Assembly (NCBI GenBank): GCA_004193595.1
Contig: RPGQ01000002.1
Coordinates: forward strand, 243,752-307,751
From: Desulfobacteraceae bacterium Eth-SRB2
GTDB taxonomy: Bacteria; Desulfobacterota; Desulfobacteria; Desulfobacterales; UBA11574
Direction of reading: 5' to 3'
DNA length: 64,000 nt
Translations under genes and position numbers: made by a program
Shown: positions 10,518 to 19,535 of the stretch, one piece after another
Position numbering within the stretch: the stretch's first letter is position 1
Layout of the letters: each line of letters begins with the position of its first letter
Notes under the pieces: generated by a model
The model's input: only the letters and a program-made list of their open reading frames with translations
Database searches by the model: none
Told to the model about the DNA's origin: nothing

Positions 10518-11729
10518 TTACCTGCTGTCTGATAGTTTAAGAAAAAATAATAAAAAGAAACCCGCCATGATCAGCACCCCGGAAAAACTGATGCCCCAGG
10601 AAAAACAACCCTTGTCCGCCATAACCCCGATCATAGCAGGAACAACACCTCCCCCTAAAACAAAAGCCACGGGTATGGTTAACGATATGGTCATATTTCT
10701 GTTTTCCGGCGTACTTATTGTTGACAATGCCGCAAAGCCCGCGGGATAGAAGCATACCGCCAACAGGGGCTGAAGGAATACCATGCCTGCAATCCAGTGT
10801 GTCGGAACCATCCCTATCAGCACTGTAAGGATTCCGGTAACAAAAAATGCTCCAATCATAATGGGTTTCGGACCCAACCGATCGGTTGCCCATCCCCCTA
10901 AAAACGCCATCCCTAACGTGGAAATGCGGGAAGTTCCGACCAGACCGTTCGCCCAATCCAGACTCATGCCATGTTCGGTTACCAGGTATAAGGGGAGCAT
11001 ATTATAAATTCCCAATGTACTTGTAATGGCCAAACTGAATAGAGCAATCAAGATCCAGAAAGCGGGAATCCGGAAAATTTTCTTAATGGACGAAAAATTA
11101 GGAGCCTCTCCTAAGAAGTTCCCTCCTTTACCCAATTTGGAAAAGACAATTCCCATAATAACCGAAACCATTCCAACAAAAAATAAAATATTACGCCAGA
11201 CAAACCAGTGAAGAAGCATCTCGGCCAATAACGGTGTCAAAATAAAACTTAAATTCGGGGCAAGTTCATGAATCGCCACTGCTTTACCCCAGTGCCTGGG
11301 TTTAACCAGAGAGGTGACGGTTGTAATTCCCGATGGAAGATATATGCCTGCGGATATTCCAAGCACAAATACACAACATCGCATGGCAAAAAGACTTTTG
11401 CTAAAAGAAATTAATGAAAGCGCCACACCCACAGCGATTGCAGAAACAGCGATGGTTTTTCTATGGGTAATACGAGAAGATATGTGCCCGGACCCCAGAA
11501 GGGATATGAAGTACCCCATGGAAAGGAACAGAAAAAGCGAACCCGCATCACCATGGCTAAATCCCAACTCTCTTTCAATGGTAGGCAGTAACGGAGCTGC
11601 AATGATTCGGGCGGTAAAGTTTAACAAAAATATGGACGCGATGAGCAGGAGTGGACTGAGTTGGGTGCGAAACGTCTCACTGCCGATGGTATTGCCTTTG
11701 CCAACCTGAGGGGTCTCAACATCATTCAA
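10518..11729 (-). CDS. Major facilitator superfamily transporter, 403 aa
   Basis: Inner-membrane secondary transporter with about twelve hydrophobic segments spread along 403 aa. The cytoplasmic loop after segment 2 (SSRITHRKTIA) is in the usual place for the MFS loop 2-3 motif, and a second-half counterpart is GGWATDRLGPKP. The C-terminus ends LLFFLKLSDSR. Substrate unknown. The start at 11729 (MNDVETPQVG) has only a weak ribosome site. It lies downstream of tex on the same strand, with 59 bp between. Confidence 0.85.
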   Translation of the reverse strand: MNDVETPQVGKGNTIGSETFRTQLSPLLLIASIFLLNFTARIIAAPLLPTIERELGFSHGDAGSLFLFLSMGYFISLLGSGHISSRITHRKTIAVSAIAVGVALSLISFSKSLFAMRCCVFVLGISAGIYLPSGITTVTSLVKPRHWGKAVAIHELAPNLSFILTPLLAEMLLHWFVWRNILFFVGMVSVIMGIVFSKLGKGGNFLGEAPNFSSIKKIFRIPAFWILIALFSLAITSTLGIYNMLPLYLVTEHGMSLDWANGLVGTSRISTLGMAFLGGWATDRLGPKPIMIGAFFVTGILTVLIGMVPTHWIAGMVFLQPLLAVCFYPAGFAALSTISTPENRNMTISLTIPVAFVLGGGVVPAMIGVMADKGCFSWGISFSGVLIMAGFFLLFFLKLSDSR

Positions 11730-11788
11730 AATTTATTTTTCCATCCCGGATTTTCCATCATTCGAGTTCGCCACAGAGGTTCCAACCC

Positions 11789-14053
11789 TTACGACGTGCT
11801 TTTAAAAATGTCCGCAAAGGGGTTGTTAAAGGGGGTGTTTTTTGTCTTGACTTTCTCTTCCCCGATCCGACGCTCCGGTTTTGTCCTTTGTTGTTTGCCG
11901 CGAATTTTCGGCTTTTCACCGGGATTGGATTTCATGGAGAGGCTGATCCGGTTTCTTTCCAGGTCAACATCAAGTACGGTGACCAGGACCTTTTGCTGAA
12001 CCTTTACGACTTGGGCGGGATCTTTGACAAACCTGTCCGACAATTCGCTGATATGAACAAGACCGTCCTGGTGAACCCCGATATCCACAAACGCCCCGAA
12101 AGCGGTAACATTGGTCACAATGCCCGGCAGCTTCTGGCCGGATTCCAGATCCTCAATTTTCTCGATGCCGCTGGCAAAGGCAAAGGATTCAAATTCATCC
12201 CGAGGATCACGCCCGGGTTTGGCCAGTTCTTCCATGATATCTTTCAGGGTGGGAATACCCACACGGTCCGTCACATATTTTGAAATGTCAATTTCACGCC
12301 GAAGTTGCGCATCATTCATCAGATCGGAAACCGTGCATCCCAGATCCTGGGCCATGGAAAGTACAATCCCATAGCTTTCCGGGTGCACGGCGCTTGCATC
12401 CAGCGGGTTAGCGCTGTTCTTTATCCTTAAAAACCCGCTGGATTGTTCGAAGGCCTTGGGCCCAAGACGGGGGACATTTCTTAAATCATCTCTGGAAGCA
12501 AATGCACCGTTTTCATCCCTGTATTGAACAATATTTTTTGCAAGCCCGGGACCAAGACCCGAAACATAGGTAAAAAGCTGTATGCTGGCCCGGTTGACGT
12601 CAACGCCCACACCATTAACACAGCTAATCACAACATCATCCAGGCCTTCCTTCAACCAAGACGGGTCCACATCATGCTGATACTGGCCCACGCCGATTGA
12701 CTTGGGATCTATTTTTACCAGTTCCGCCAGGGGGTCCATCAGCCGTCTGCCAATGGACACCGCGCCTCGTACGGTAAGATCATGGTCAGGGAACTCTTGG
12801 CGTGCCGTTTCCGAGGCAGAGTATATCGAAGCCCCGCTTTCATTAACCATCAATATCAGGATATTTTTTCCCGGATTCATCTGCTTCAAAAACGCCTCTG
12901 TCTCCCTGCCGGCGGTCCCGTTTCCCACGGCAATGGCTTCAATATCAAAGCGCTCGCATAAGGATTTTACCGTGTTCCCGGCGTTTTGGGCCTGTTTTTC
13001 AGACAGATGCGGATAAATGGTATCATTGTGGAGAAGTTTGCCCTGCCGGTCAAGGCAGACCACCTTGCATCCGGTTCTGAATCCGGGGTCAATGCCCATC
13101 ACCCGCCTGCCGCCAAGAGGGGGTGCCAGGAGCAACTGGCGCAGGTTGTCCGCAAATACCCTGATTGCTTTCGTATCCGCCCTTTCTTTTGTGGCAATAC
13201 GCAGTTCGGTTTCCATGGCCCGTGACAAAAGCCTTTTGTAGCTGTCGGTCACCGCCAGTTTTACCTGTTCCGAATCCAGGCCGTCTCCTTTGACAAACAG
13301 ACCTTCGAGAACCTTAACCGCCTCATTCTCGGGTGGGGCAAGGGTCAGATTTAATATATCTTCTTTTTCCCCCCGGCGCATGGCAAGGACCCGGTGGGAC
13401 GGCGCGGCGAACGCGGGTTCCTCCCAATCGAAATAATCCTTGTACTTGGTTCCGTCCTGTTCCATGCCGGATGCGACCCGGCTTTTTAAAACCGCCTTGC
13501 CGGTATACAAATTCCGCAGCACAACCCTTGCATGGGAGTCCTCGTTAATGATTTCAGCAATAATATGCCGTGCACCGGAAAGCGCATCTTCCACCGTGTC
13601 AACTTCCTTTTGAGGGTCGATAAATGCCGCGGCGGCTTCTGCCGGATCTATTCCCCTTTGTTCAAAAAGTTCCAGGGCAAGCGGTTCAAGCCCTTTTTCC
13701 CTGGCAACCGTGGCTTTGGTGCGGCGCTTGGGCCTAAACGGCAGGTAGATGTCTTCCAGAACGGAAAGCGTTTGGGCGGCCTGCACCCTCTCTTTCAGTT
13801 CATCGGTCAAATGGCCGTGTTTTTCGAGAGAGTTGAGAATGGTTTCCCTGCGGCCGTCAAGTTCCTCGATATATTTCAATCTGTCCCTGATGGAAGTTAC
13901 CGCAATTTCGTCAAGACTGCCCGTGACTTCCTTTCTGTAGCGTGCGATAAACGGAATGGTTGCGCCTTGTTCTAAAAGGGTTACCACGGCGTTTATCTGT
14001 ATTTCCTTAAAGCCGAGTTCTTTGGATAGAGTGGTGATCTGTTTATCGTTCAT
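11789..14053 (-). CDS. tex: Tex-family S1 RNA-binding transcription accessory protein
   Basis: About 754 aa from ATG 14053 (MNDKQITTLSKELGF), chosen because it follows a CGAGGACC ribosome site and matches the family start; the longer ORF adds a low-complexity tail. Order: Tex N-terminal domain with GATIPFIARYRKEVTGSLDE (about residues 29-48), YqgF/RNase H-like domain with VMGIDPGFRTGCKV, helix-hairpin-helix segment with SGLGPGLAKNIV and NVPRLGPKAFEQ, and a C-terminal S1 domain (GIVTNVTAFGAFVDIGVHQD). The basic tail ends GKQQRTKPERR. Tex binds nucleic acid and acts in transcription; it is usually a single gene, as here. Confidence 0.95.
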   Translation of the reverse strand: MNDKQITTLSKELGFKEIQINAVVTLLEQGATIPFIARYRKEVTGSLDEIAVTSIRDRLKYIEELDGRRETILNSLEKHGHLTDELKERVQAAQTLSVLEDIYLPFRPKRRTKATVAREKGLEPLALELFEQRGIDPAEAAAAFIDPQKEVDTVEDALSGARHIIAEIINEDSHARVVLRNLYTGKAVLKSRVASGMEQDGTKYKDYFDWEEPAFAAPSHRVLAMRRGEKEDILNLTLAPPENEAVKVLEGLFVKGDGLDSEQVKLAVTDSYKRLLSRAMETELRIATKERADTKAIRVFADNLRQLLLAPPLGGRRVMGIDPGFRTGCKVVCLDRQGKLLHNDTIYPHLSEKQAQNAGNTVKSLCERFDIEAIAVGNGTAGRETEAFLKQMNPGKNILILMVNESGASIYSASETARQEFPDHDLTVRGAVSIGRRLMDPLAELVKIDPKSIGVGQYQHDVDPSWLKEGLDDVVISCVNGVGVDVNRASIQLFTYVSGLGPGLAKNIVQYRDENGAFASRDDLRNVPRLGPKAFEQSSGFLRIKNSANPLDASAVHPESYGIVLSMAQDLGCTVSDLMNDAQLRREIDISKYVTDRVGIPTLKDIMEELAKPGRDPRDEFESFAFASGIEKIEDLESGQKLPGIVTNVTAFGAFVDIGVHQDGLVHISELSDRFVKDPAQVVKVQQKVLVTVLDVDLERNRISLSMKSNPGEKPKIRGKQQRTKPERRIGEEKVKTKNTPFNNPFADIFKSTS

Positions 14054-14534
14054 TGGTCCTCGATTAGAATTCAGGGATTTTGCCCCGCCTGCCATTGCAA
14101 GCTCGCCCGCCGGCAGTGCAGAGCGAGGCGGCCAGGGGCACGAGCGGGCAGGCCCAATTGAAATAATAGCACCGGTGAAATAGAAAAAAGTTTCACCCCG
14201 GTACGATCTTACGGCCTGCCCCGGTACTTCCACGGGAACCTACCCCAGTACCATCTGCCGGAGCTACGGGGCAGGCGGAGCAGGCTCGGTAAAACTGATG
14301 GGTTTGATAACATAAACACGCTGCCATGAAAATACTTATGAATTTGACCCCGCTATCTCGGGATAGAATTTATGCAAGGCGTTAAACGAGTTTCCGGGAA
14401 GCCAAAAAAATTAATATAACCACCAGCACGTCGATTGCAAGGGTTGAAGGCGATTTTGTTTCTACAGCTCTTGAGCGATATGCTCGGCCTAAATCATAGC
14501 GCAATTACACAAATTACATAATAAAAACCCTGGC
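14054..14534. other. Upstream region of tex, no gene seen
   Basis: GC-rich inverted sequences near 14100-14290 (CCCGCCTGCC/GGGCAGGC) surround the tex promoter area. No RNA gene or ORF was recognised; AT-rich sequence follows to 14534. Confidence 0.5.
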
Positions 14535-14785
14535 CCAGAGGGTTCGGCTTTGCTTATCCCCAGAGGGGATTTAGTTTGCCGGCATTTAACGATTTACGGA
14601 GTACTGGAGTATTGGAGTGGTGGAGTAATGGAAGAAACCCCTTTTTTCATCGCTCTCAGAAAACAGATCCCTGGAGAAAATCTGAAAATTTAAAGCTCTT
14701 TTTTTTAAATCAACACTCCAATACTCCATTACTCCGGTTGATTTATACGGGCAGAGCCATAGAACTCTGACTCCCGCAATGCGGG
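14535..14785. repeat. Dispersed repeat, type E (GGAGTATTGGAGTGG)
   Basis: About 250 bp with a second, nearly identical copy at 54520-54770. Contains TTATCCCCAGAGGGGAT, GGAGTACTGGAGTATTGGAG and the complementary CACTCCAATACTCCATTACTCC, so the halves can pair. It ends with TATACGGGCAGAGCCATAG. Confidence 0.85.
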
Positions 14786-14946
14786 ACAGGCTTGGCCCAA
14801 AGGACCAGGTTTTTCAGGACAAAATAAAAACTCGGCCCGGACGCGCCGGAAAAAATCATGAAAAAAGGGCAGACACCCCTCCCGAACGGTGGGATGACCT
14901 GCCCTGACAACGGCTTCAAAACTCATCCATTTACCGGCAATTGGCC

Positions 14947-15246
14947 CTATTTCAGCTGCAATCCTAAATTATATGTCTCGTATTCAACCAGGCCATCAAG
15001 CAATGATTCAAACTTAGTCTCATTTTCCGCTCTTACCTTACTTTTTTCCCATTGGTTCCAATCCTCTATTTTCTGCCACATGGATACCACCACCACATTA
15101 TTTCCATCCTCACATCCACTCAACGTTTCCGATGAAATGTAACCCGGCTGGTCCATGGCATTGTACCGGGCTTTGATAAAAAGTTTTGAGGCCTCATTAA
15201 GTTTACCGTCTTTTATTTTTCTTTTGATTAAAACTTTGACCGCCAT
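14947..15246 (-). CDS. ABM-domain (antibiotic biosynthesis monooxygenase fold) protein, 99 aa
   Basis: Small dimeric alpha+beta barrel fold. MAVKVLIKRKIKDG..., ARYNAMDQPGYISSETLSG and VVVVSMWQKIEDWNQWE match the ABM/heme-degrading-like family pattern (strand, helix with the PGY turn, strand with W..W). Members oxidise small aromatics or act on haem; many have no known substrate, so I assign no reaction. A strong ribosome site (GAAAGGAGGTCACT) precedes ATG 15246. It lies 111 bp downstream of the cNMP-binding gene, separated by a terminator-like hairpin. Confidence 0.8.
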   Translation of the reverse strand: MAVKVLIKRKIKDGKLNEASKLFIKARYNAMDQPGYISSETLSGCEDGNNVVVVSMWQKIEDWNQWEKSKVRAENETKFESLLDGLVEYETYNLGLQLK

Positions 15247-15291
15247 AGTGACCTCCTTTCGTTACATCGGTGAATAATGGGAATTGCCGTA

Positions 15292-15325
15292 AGCCTTTTT
15301 TGAAAACAAAAAAGGCTATACTCTT
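15292..15325 (-). terminator. Hairpin terminator between cNMP-binding and ABM genes
   Basis: AAGCCTTTTTTG-AAAA-CAAAAAAGGCT is a near-perfect stem with a T-rich strand on both sides. It lies just past the stop of the cNMP-binding gene. Confidence 0.7.
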
Positions 15326-15357
15326 TTTGATTTAAGCCGGTTAGCAAAAATTAACAT

Positions 15358-15846
15358 TTATGCAGCGGCTTCGGATACCTCAATCTGGCCTGAACCTCCG
15401 GTCATGGAAACCGCGGCTTGCGAGGAAGATGTAATCATTTTGTAGCTCCAAATCAAACGATTTCCGATTAACCCTGCCAGGCGTTTTATGAAAATGAGTC
15501 CATTCACCGGGTCTCCTTCAACAAGCTTTAGCAATGCTCTACTGTCAAATTTTTGAAGTATGGTTTCTTGCTGACATTCTCCCGATGCAGAATAAACATC
15601 CCGTTCGATCAGACTCGACCAGCCAAAAGCCTCTCCGGCACGATCCACGGTATAAACCATCTGCCCGGTCTCACCGATAGCCAGTTTAACCCGTCCTTTG
15701 ATAAGAATATAAAAATTGACTGCGGGATCTCCCTCGTGAAAGAGAAAGTCTCCTTTGTGATAAGATTCTTTTTCCCCAATATTCATAACTTCCTTCACGA
15801 AATCCCTTTTCATACCCCAAAAAAGATCTGATTGCTGGATATACAT
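15358..15846 (-). CDS. Cyclic-nucleotide-binding-domain protein without HTH
   Basis: 162 aa from ATG 15846 (MYIQQSDLFWG), preferred over the upstream Met because GAGGAAGGGGGAGCC precedes it. One CRP-type cNMP beta-roll is seen: SYHKGDFLFHEGDPAVNFYILIKGRVKLAI is the hallmark, followed by GEAFGWSSLI in the phosphate-binding-cassette position. The usual C-terminal winged helix is absent; the protein ends VSMTGGSGQIEVSEAAA. It may therefore be a stand-alone sensor, not a transcription factor. A frameshifted inverted copy lies at 33909-34235. Confidence 0.82.
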   Translation of the reverse strand: MYIQQSDLFWGMKRDFVKEVMNIGEKESYHKGDFLFHEGDPAVNFYILIKGRVKLAIGETGQMVYTVDRAGEAFGWSSLIERDVYSASGECQQETILQKFDSRALLKLVEGDPVNGLIFIKRLAGLIGNRLIWSYKMITSSSQAAVSMTGGSGQIEVSEAAA

Positions 15847-16591
15847 GGCTCCCCCTTCCTCTCCGGATGACCACTGAACCGCCAAGAAAATACGGTGTAA
15901 ATCCCGTGGTTATCATAATAGAGTAAAAAATTAACTAGTTTCCATCCAGAAATGGCCCTTTTCCGCAATCTCTGCGTCAATCTGCGGAATTACTTGTTCC
16001 CGCCGCAGGGCGGGACGCGGTGTTCCTTGATTTCCTTGACCTTGCGAAAAATTGCTAATTTCTGCATTGGAAACTTAATTTGTGCCCAATATAAATTTAT
16101 GGATGGGCACTAACTAAAAAATAAAAATGGATTAGGTGCCAATTCATAAAAAATTCCCCTAAAGAGGTGAAACACCGCCCCTTTAGGGCAGGATATGGGC
16201 ATTTTTAGGAAACCTATTTTCATAATCATCCTCAATGTCCAAAAGTTCGGATAATAATAAATAACGGTCAAAAGTTGCGGTTAATCAATCTTAACAGATC
16301 GAAAAGCAGAAAAATCGTTGTCAGATTCTGATCGATAATAAGCACAAATCATTCTATCAGAGCATGACGAATATGAGAGGGCGCCGAGTAAGAATACAAA
16401 ATGAAGGATAATCGTAACGTTGCATAAAACGCAGTGAACTATTCCAGAATGCAGTATGAGATTCTGTTATGTTATTTAATTTAATATCACAAAAGATAGG
16501 AGCCTGTCAAATTTTTATTAGAATTAAAGATTGATTAGTGACTTGGCTTTGATTATATTAAATTGTTTTATTTCAACCTAAACCATAAGGT
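15847..16591. other. Intergenic, short repeats, no gene seen
   Basis: Contains GTGCCCAATATAAATTTATGGATGGGCAC near 16082, a small palindrome related to the type A repeat end, and CCCCTAAAGAGGTGAAACACCGCCCCTTTAGGG near 16155. No convincing ORF. The part up to about 16340 is present in the noisy arm at 33435-33900. Confidence 0.55.
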
Positions 16592-16733
16592 GAGACCTTT
16601 GAAAAATGCTCAATTTTGTTTAAGGCCAAGGAAAATGAAAATTTTAACCACAGGAATACATTGAGTATTTTGAGGATTAAAATTTGAGTTTGACGCTGGA
16701 ATTGGGTAAAAGGGAGTGTTTTTCAAAGGTCTC
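16592..16733. repeat. MITE-like palindromic repeat, type B
   Basis: 142 bp bounded by GAGACCTTTGAAAAATGCTC and inverted GAGTGTTTTTCAAAGGTCTC. The core is CCACAGGAATACATTGAGTATTTTGAGGATTAAAATTTGAG. It ends 22 bp before the HAD gene start. A longer relative is at 20363-20701. Confidence 0.8.
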
Positions 16734-16755
16734 ATGATAACGCTTGATCCGAACT

Positions 16756-17544
16756 ATGTTGACGTCAATTCTGTTTGACTTAGACAATACGCTGATTTTA
16801 TTTGACGAAGCCAGGTTTTTCCAGGAATATTTTCGCAGGATAGAAACCTTGTTTGCGGATCTCATGCCCGCGGATATTTTCCGGAAGCGACTAATAAGCG
16901 CAACCCAGGCACTATTGCAAAACAACGGTGAAATGACCAATGTCGAATACTTTTTAAAGGCCTTTAATGAACAATCTGCAAATCGGCGAGACAAACTATG
17001 GAACCGCTTTTTGTATTTTTACGAAACCGAATACGATAAAATTAAAGTAAAGGTAACGCTTCCGGATGATCTTCATGAAACTTTTGATAAAATTGTCCGG
17101 ACCGGTTTAAAGCTGGTGCTGGCCAGTAACCCCATCTTTCCTTTAAATGTTCAGATGAAACGCCTGGCCTGGGCCGGGTTGGATCATTTTCATTTCGATT
17201 TGGTGACCCATATTGAAAATATGTCGTTTTGTAAACCGCGGATAGAATATTACCTGGAAATCTGCCAAAAAATCCATGAACCTCCCGAAGCTTGCCTGAT
17301 GGTCGGTAACGACCCCATTAATGACATGATTGCGACCAGGGCCGGATTAAAAACCTATTTGACCGACGACAGCAAAGATTCTTGGCGAGTGACCTTAGAT
17401 GTGAGCGAAGATCTGCTAAAAGATCAAATCCTGGATATTCCGGAACCGGACTTTAAAGGCCCTTTGTCGGATGTGCGCCTCGTGGTTCAACGTTACTCTG
17501 AAAATCCATCCGTAATTACAAGGACAGACGTAACTTCTAAATAA
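16756..17544 (+). CDS. HAD-superfamily hydrolase
   Basis: 262 aa from ATG 16756 (MLTSILFDLDNTLI); TTG 16744 is the alternative start. HAD motif I is FDLDNTLI (nucleophile Asp in DXDNT), motif II is VLASNP, and motif III/IV is PRIEYYLEIC...MVGNDPINDMIATRAG. A helical cap lies at about residues 20-100. This gives a cytosolic phosphatase or phosphoglycolate-phosphatase-like enzyme; substrate unknown. No clear ribosome site, because the type B repeat ends 22 bp upstream and may have replaced the native leader. Confidence 0.88.
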   Translation: MLTSILFDLDNTLILFDEARFFQEYFRRIETLFADLMPADIFRKRLISATQALLQNNGEMTNVEYFLKAFNEQSANRRDKLWNRFLYFYETEYDKIKVKVTLPDDLHETFDKIVRTGLKLVLASNPIFPLNVQMKRLAWAGLDHFHFDLVTHIENMSFCKPRIEYYLEICQKIHEPPEACLMVGNDPINDMIATRAGLKTYLTDDSKDSWRVTLDVSEDLLKDQILDIPEPDFKGPLSDVRLVVQRYSENPSVITRTDVTSK

Positions 17545-17728
17545 ATTGTGGGGCCAACTGGTGATAAAATATAACCAGTCTGGCTGTTTGAGCAGGTTAG
17601 TAAGTTTTAATAAAAAAACAGCGAGTTATAGAATTTGTCATATAAACGCATGATGGCGCCTTTAGGCATTGGGTATTCGGTGAGAAGTTGAAGACATTGA
17701 TGACAGCTTGAAATATTAGGAGAAAACC

Positions 17729-17965
17729 ATGGGCGATATAAGAATGACCGGAGAAATTCGGACGGACTACGATTGTGAAGTAGCGGGCCTTCCCGCGGAG
17801 AGATGGGGAGAAGCCGTATTTAAGGTTGACGATGAAGAAATTGTTCTAGAAATCAGCGTAGAGAAAGATGTTATTGTCGCGATAATGGCCGGTGACAATA
17901 GTGTCTGGAAGGGCACACTCGAGGGCCTTAAGAAGCTTCTACGGGGTGAAATAAAAGCCAGGTAG
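17729..17965 (+). CDS. Small unrecognised protein, 78 aa
   Basis: No family recognised. An acidic, beta-rich sequence of alternating hydrophobic and charged residues (VDDEEIVLEISVEKDVIVAIM), ending with a basic helix GLKKLLRGEIKAR. A good ribosome site (TTAGGAGAAAACC) precedes ATG 17729, which supports it being real. The TAG stop is the first three bases of a type A repeat (TAGTGTCC), so the repeat abuts or truncates the gene. Confidence 0.65.
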   Translation: MGDIRMTGEIRTDYDCEVAGLPAERWGEAVFKVDDEEIVLEISVEKDVIVAIMAGDNSVWKGTLEGLKKLLRGEIKAR

Positions 17966-18100
17966 TGTCCATCCATAAATGGTAGATTTTGGTTTCCGGC
18001 AAGGCCCGAGCAAGTTTTCAACCGCAGGCATAGCGTGCTATTTCGAGGATTGAGAACGAGCGAGAACGCCGCCGGGGGCCGAAAGATGCCGTTTATGGAT
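17963..18100. repeat. MITE-like palindromic repeat, type A (right end degraded)
   Basis: TAGTGTCCATCCATAAATGG through CGTGCTATTTCGAGGATTGAGAACGAG to GCCGTTTATGGATG. The last bases of the right end (GACACTA) are lost. Same interior as 785-930. Confidence 0.8.
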
Positions 18101-18380
18101 GAGGCAATAGGTAGCCTGGTGTACCATACCCTCCCGCTGAGGTGGGAAGGGTAAACGCCAGGCCGAGTTTTTCATGAGAGATATGGGTTCCTGTCGGGAA
18201 TAATCCCTATGGCATAGGATTTTCACCTATAAGAATGAGTCTTTTATCTTATGGACATATTTTATTAAATCATTAATATTTGAATAGAACTAAATGCCAC
18301 TCAGCTTCAACATTATGATTTAAACCATGTGACGACTTGGTCTTTACGAAGGTTATACTATAAAGAAAAAGGAGCTGGAT
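18101..18380. other. Structured intergenic region
   Basis: GCCTGGTGTACCATACCCTCCC pairs with GGGAAGGGTAAACGCCAGGC (about 18112-18162), giving a long two-part stem. I could not assign it to a known RNA class. An AT-rich stretch follows, possibly the promoter of the small ORF at 18381. Confidence 0.4.
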
Positions 18381-18488
18381 GTGACATTTATTCAGCTTCT
18401 CGAATGTACGTGCATCTCAATGCAAAACTGCATTGTACAACGGCATTCAGGGAAGCTAACAGATAATAACGCCGGGTGTTCTCTTTGA
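18381..18488 (+). CDS. Candidate 35-aa Cys-containing small protein
   Basis: Too short for the ORF track. GTG start eight bases after AAAAAGGAG; encodes VTFIQLLECTCISMQNCIVQ..., four Cys in 35 residues, then TGA. A strong terminator lies 25 bp downstream on the same strand, consistent with a short transcript. The region could instead be a non-coding RNA. Not recognised. Confidence 0.3.
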   Translation: MTFIQLLECTCISMQNCIVQRHSGKLTDNNAGCSL

Positions 18489-18513
18489 AAAGAAAAGCCA
18501 TCCGGCGAATACA

Positions 18514-18543
18514 GGCAGACCAAAATGGGGTCTGCCTTTTTAT
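18514..18543 (+). terminator. Rho-independent terminator
   Basis: GGCAGACC-AAAATGG-GGTCTGCC followed by TTTTTAT. The orientation ends a plus-strand transcript coming from 18.1-18.5 kb; ihfA ends convergently on the other strand, and the minus-strand reading has no T-run. Confidence 0.85.
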
Positions 18544-18824
18544 TTTCCGTTTATCATGTCCTTCAACTTGCCGGAACATTTAAACGTAATAACTCTTCTT
18601 GGGGCTAACATCATAGCATCACCCGTAGCAGGATTTCTGCCTTTACGTTCCTTCTTTTCTCTTACACAGAATTTACCAAATCCGGAAACCAACACATCCT
18701 CACCGGATTCCAGTTCACTTTTTATGATCTCTAAACAGGTTTCTACGATTTCTGAGGATTTATTCTTGGTTAGACCGATCTTATTGTGAATGGATTCTAC
18801 GATTTGAGCTTTTGTTAGGGTCAT
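18540..18824 (-). CDS. ihfA: Integration host factor alpha / HU-family DNA-bending protein
   Basis: 94 aa from ATG 18824 (MTLTKAQIVESIHNKIGL), with AAAAGGAGACC upstream; the longer ORF overlaps the upstream gene's end. It shows the HU/IHF pattern: GEDVLVSGFGKFCVREKKERKGRNPATGDAMMLAPRRVITF, the beta-arm with RNPATG whose Pro intercalates DNA. The alpha-like call rests on the N-terminal TLTKA and overall length. Probably co-transcribed with the membrane protein gene that ends 19 bp upstream. A noisy inverted copy is at 30974-31256. Confidence 0.92.
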   Translation of the reverse strand: MTLTKAQIVESIHNKIGLTKNKSSEIVETCLEIIKSELESGEDVLVSGFGKFCVREKKERKGRNPATGDAMMLAPRRVITFKCSGKLKDMINGK

Positions 18825-18843
18825 GATAAGGTCTCCTTTTTGT

Positions 18844-19215
18844 CTATAAAATCCAAGATAAAATTGCTGTTCCAAGTATTATGGCAAAAATGCCAAAAAA
18901 TCTATGGGTTTGATCGGATAATGAGTTAAGATACCAATCAGAGAATTTATCATAAAAGCCTTTAGGGTTTATGAAAATAAATAAACCTTTAGCCATACCT
19001 AAAAATCCGATTATTCTTATAAACCATGGATGACAAGTGGCTGATGCAGAAATTAAAAAGAGGATACCAAATATAAACGGTAGAATAGCTAGTATTTTAT
19101 AATATATTCCTTTAATGATGCTTTTCCCAACATTTCTGGTTTCGCGGGTATAAAGAATCGTACAACATCCAACAAAGATCCAGATCAAGCTAATTGCATA
19201 AAGAAACCATTTCAT
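18844..19215 (-). CDS. Small four-segment membrane protein, 123 aa
   Basis: Not recognised. Hydrophobic segments: about 3-20 (WFLYAISLIWIFVGCC), 41-58 (ILAILPFIFGILFLISA), 65-83 (WFIRIIGFLGMAKGLFIF) and 104-122 (FGIFAIILGTAILSWIL). It ends 19 bp before ihfA on the same strand, suggesting an operon. Start at ATG 19215 (MKWFLYA). Confidence 0.7.
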   Translation of the reverse strand: MKWFLYAISLIWIFVGCCTILYTRETRNVGKSIIKGIYYKILAILPFIFGILFLISASATCHPWFIRIIGFLGMAKGLFIFINPKGFYDKFSDWYLNSLSDQTHRFFGIFAIILGTAILSWIL

Positions 19216-19535
19216 GTTCGAATTCCTTTTTCATATGAGATTAAACCTGAATTTTTCATAAACTCATATTAATTACGTAACTATAATATTCTCATCAATT
19301 TTCAGGCAAAAATTGATGCCGCAAAGTCAGCAAACAATACATGAAACTGTATATTCTCAATTCCGATGAGCTTTGTCAAGATTTTCTTAGGTACAAGATG
19401 CTGTATTTTTTAATATTCTTGACAGTTTTTTTGTTTGTGATATGGAAATCTCATAAATTGAAGCTTCCCGCATTGAGTCGCCGATGCGTCTTAACCGCTT
19501 TGGCGACAGCGTGGTGCGGGATATCAAAGCGGGGT

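Noticed and set aside
18105-18165. SRP RNA or riboswitch at the two-part stem
   Set aside because: No GGAAGGAAGC-type SRP loop or recognised aptamer motif; left as an unassigned structured region.
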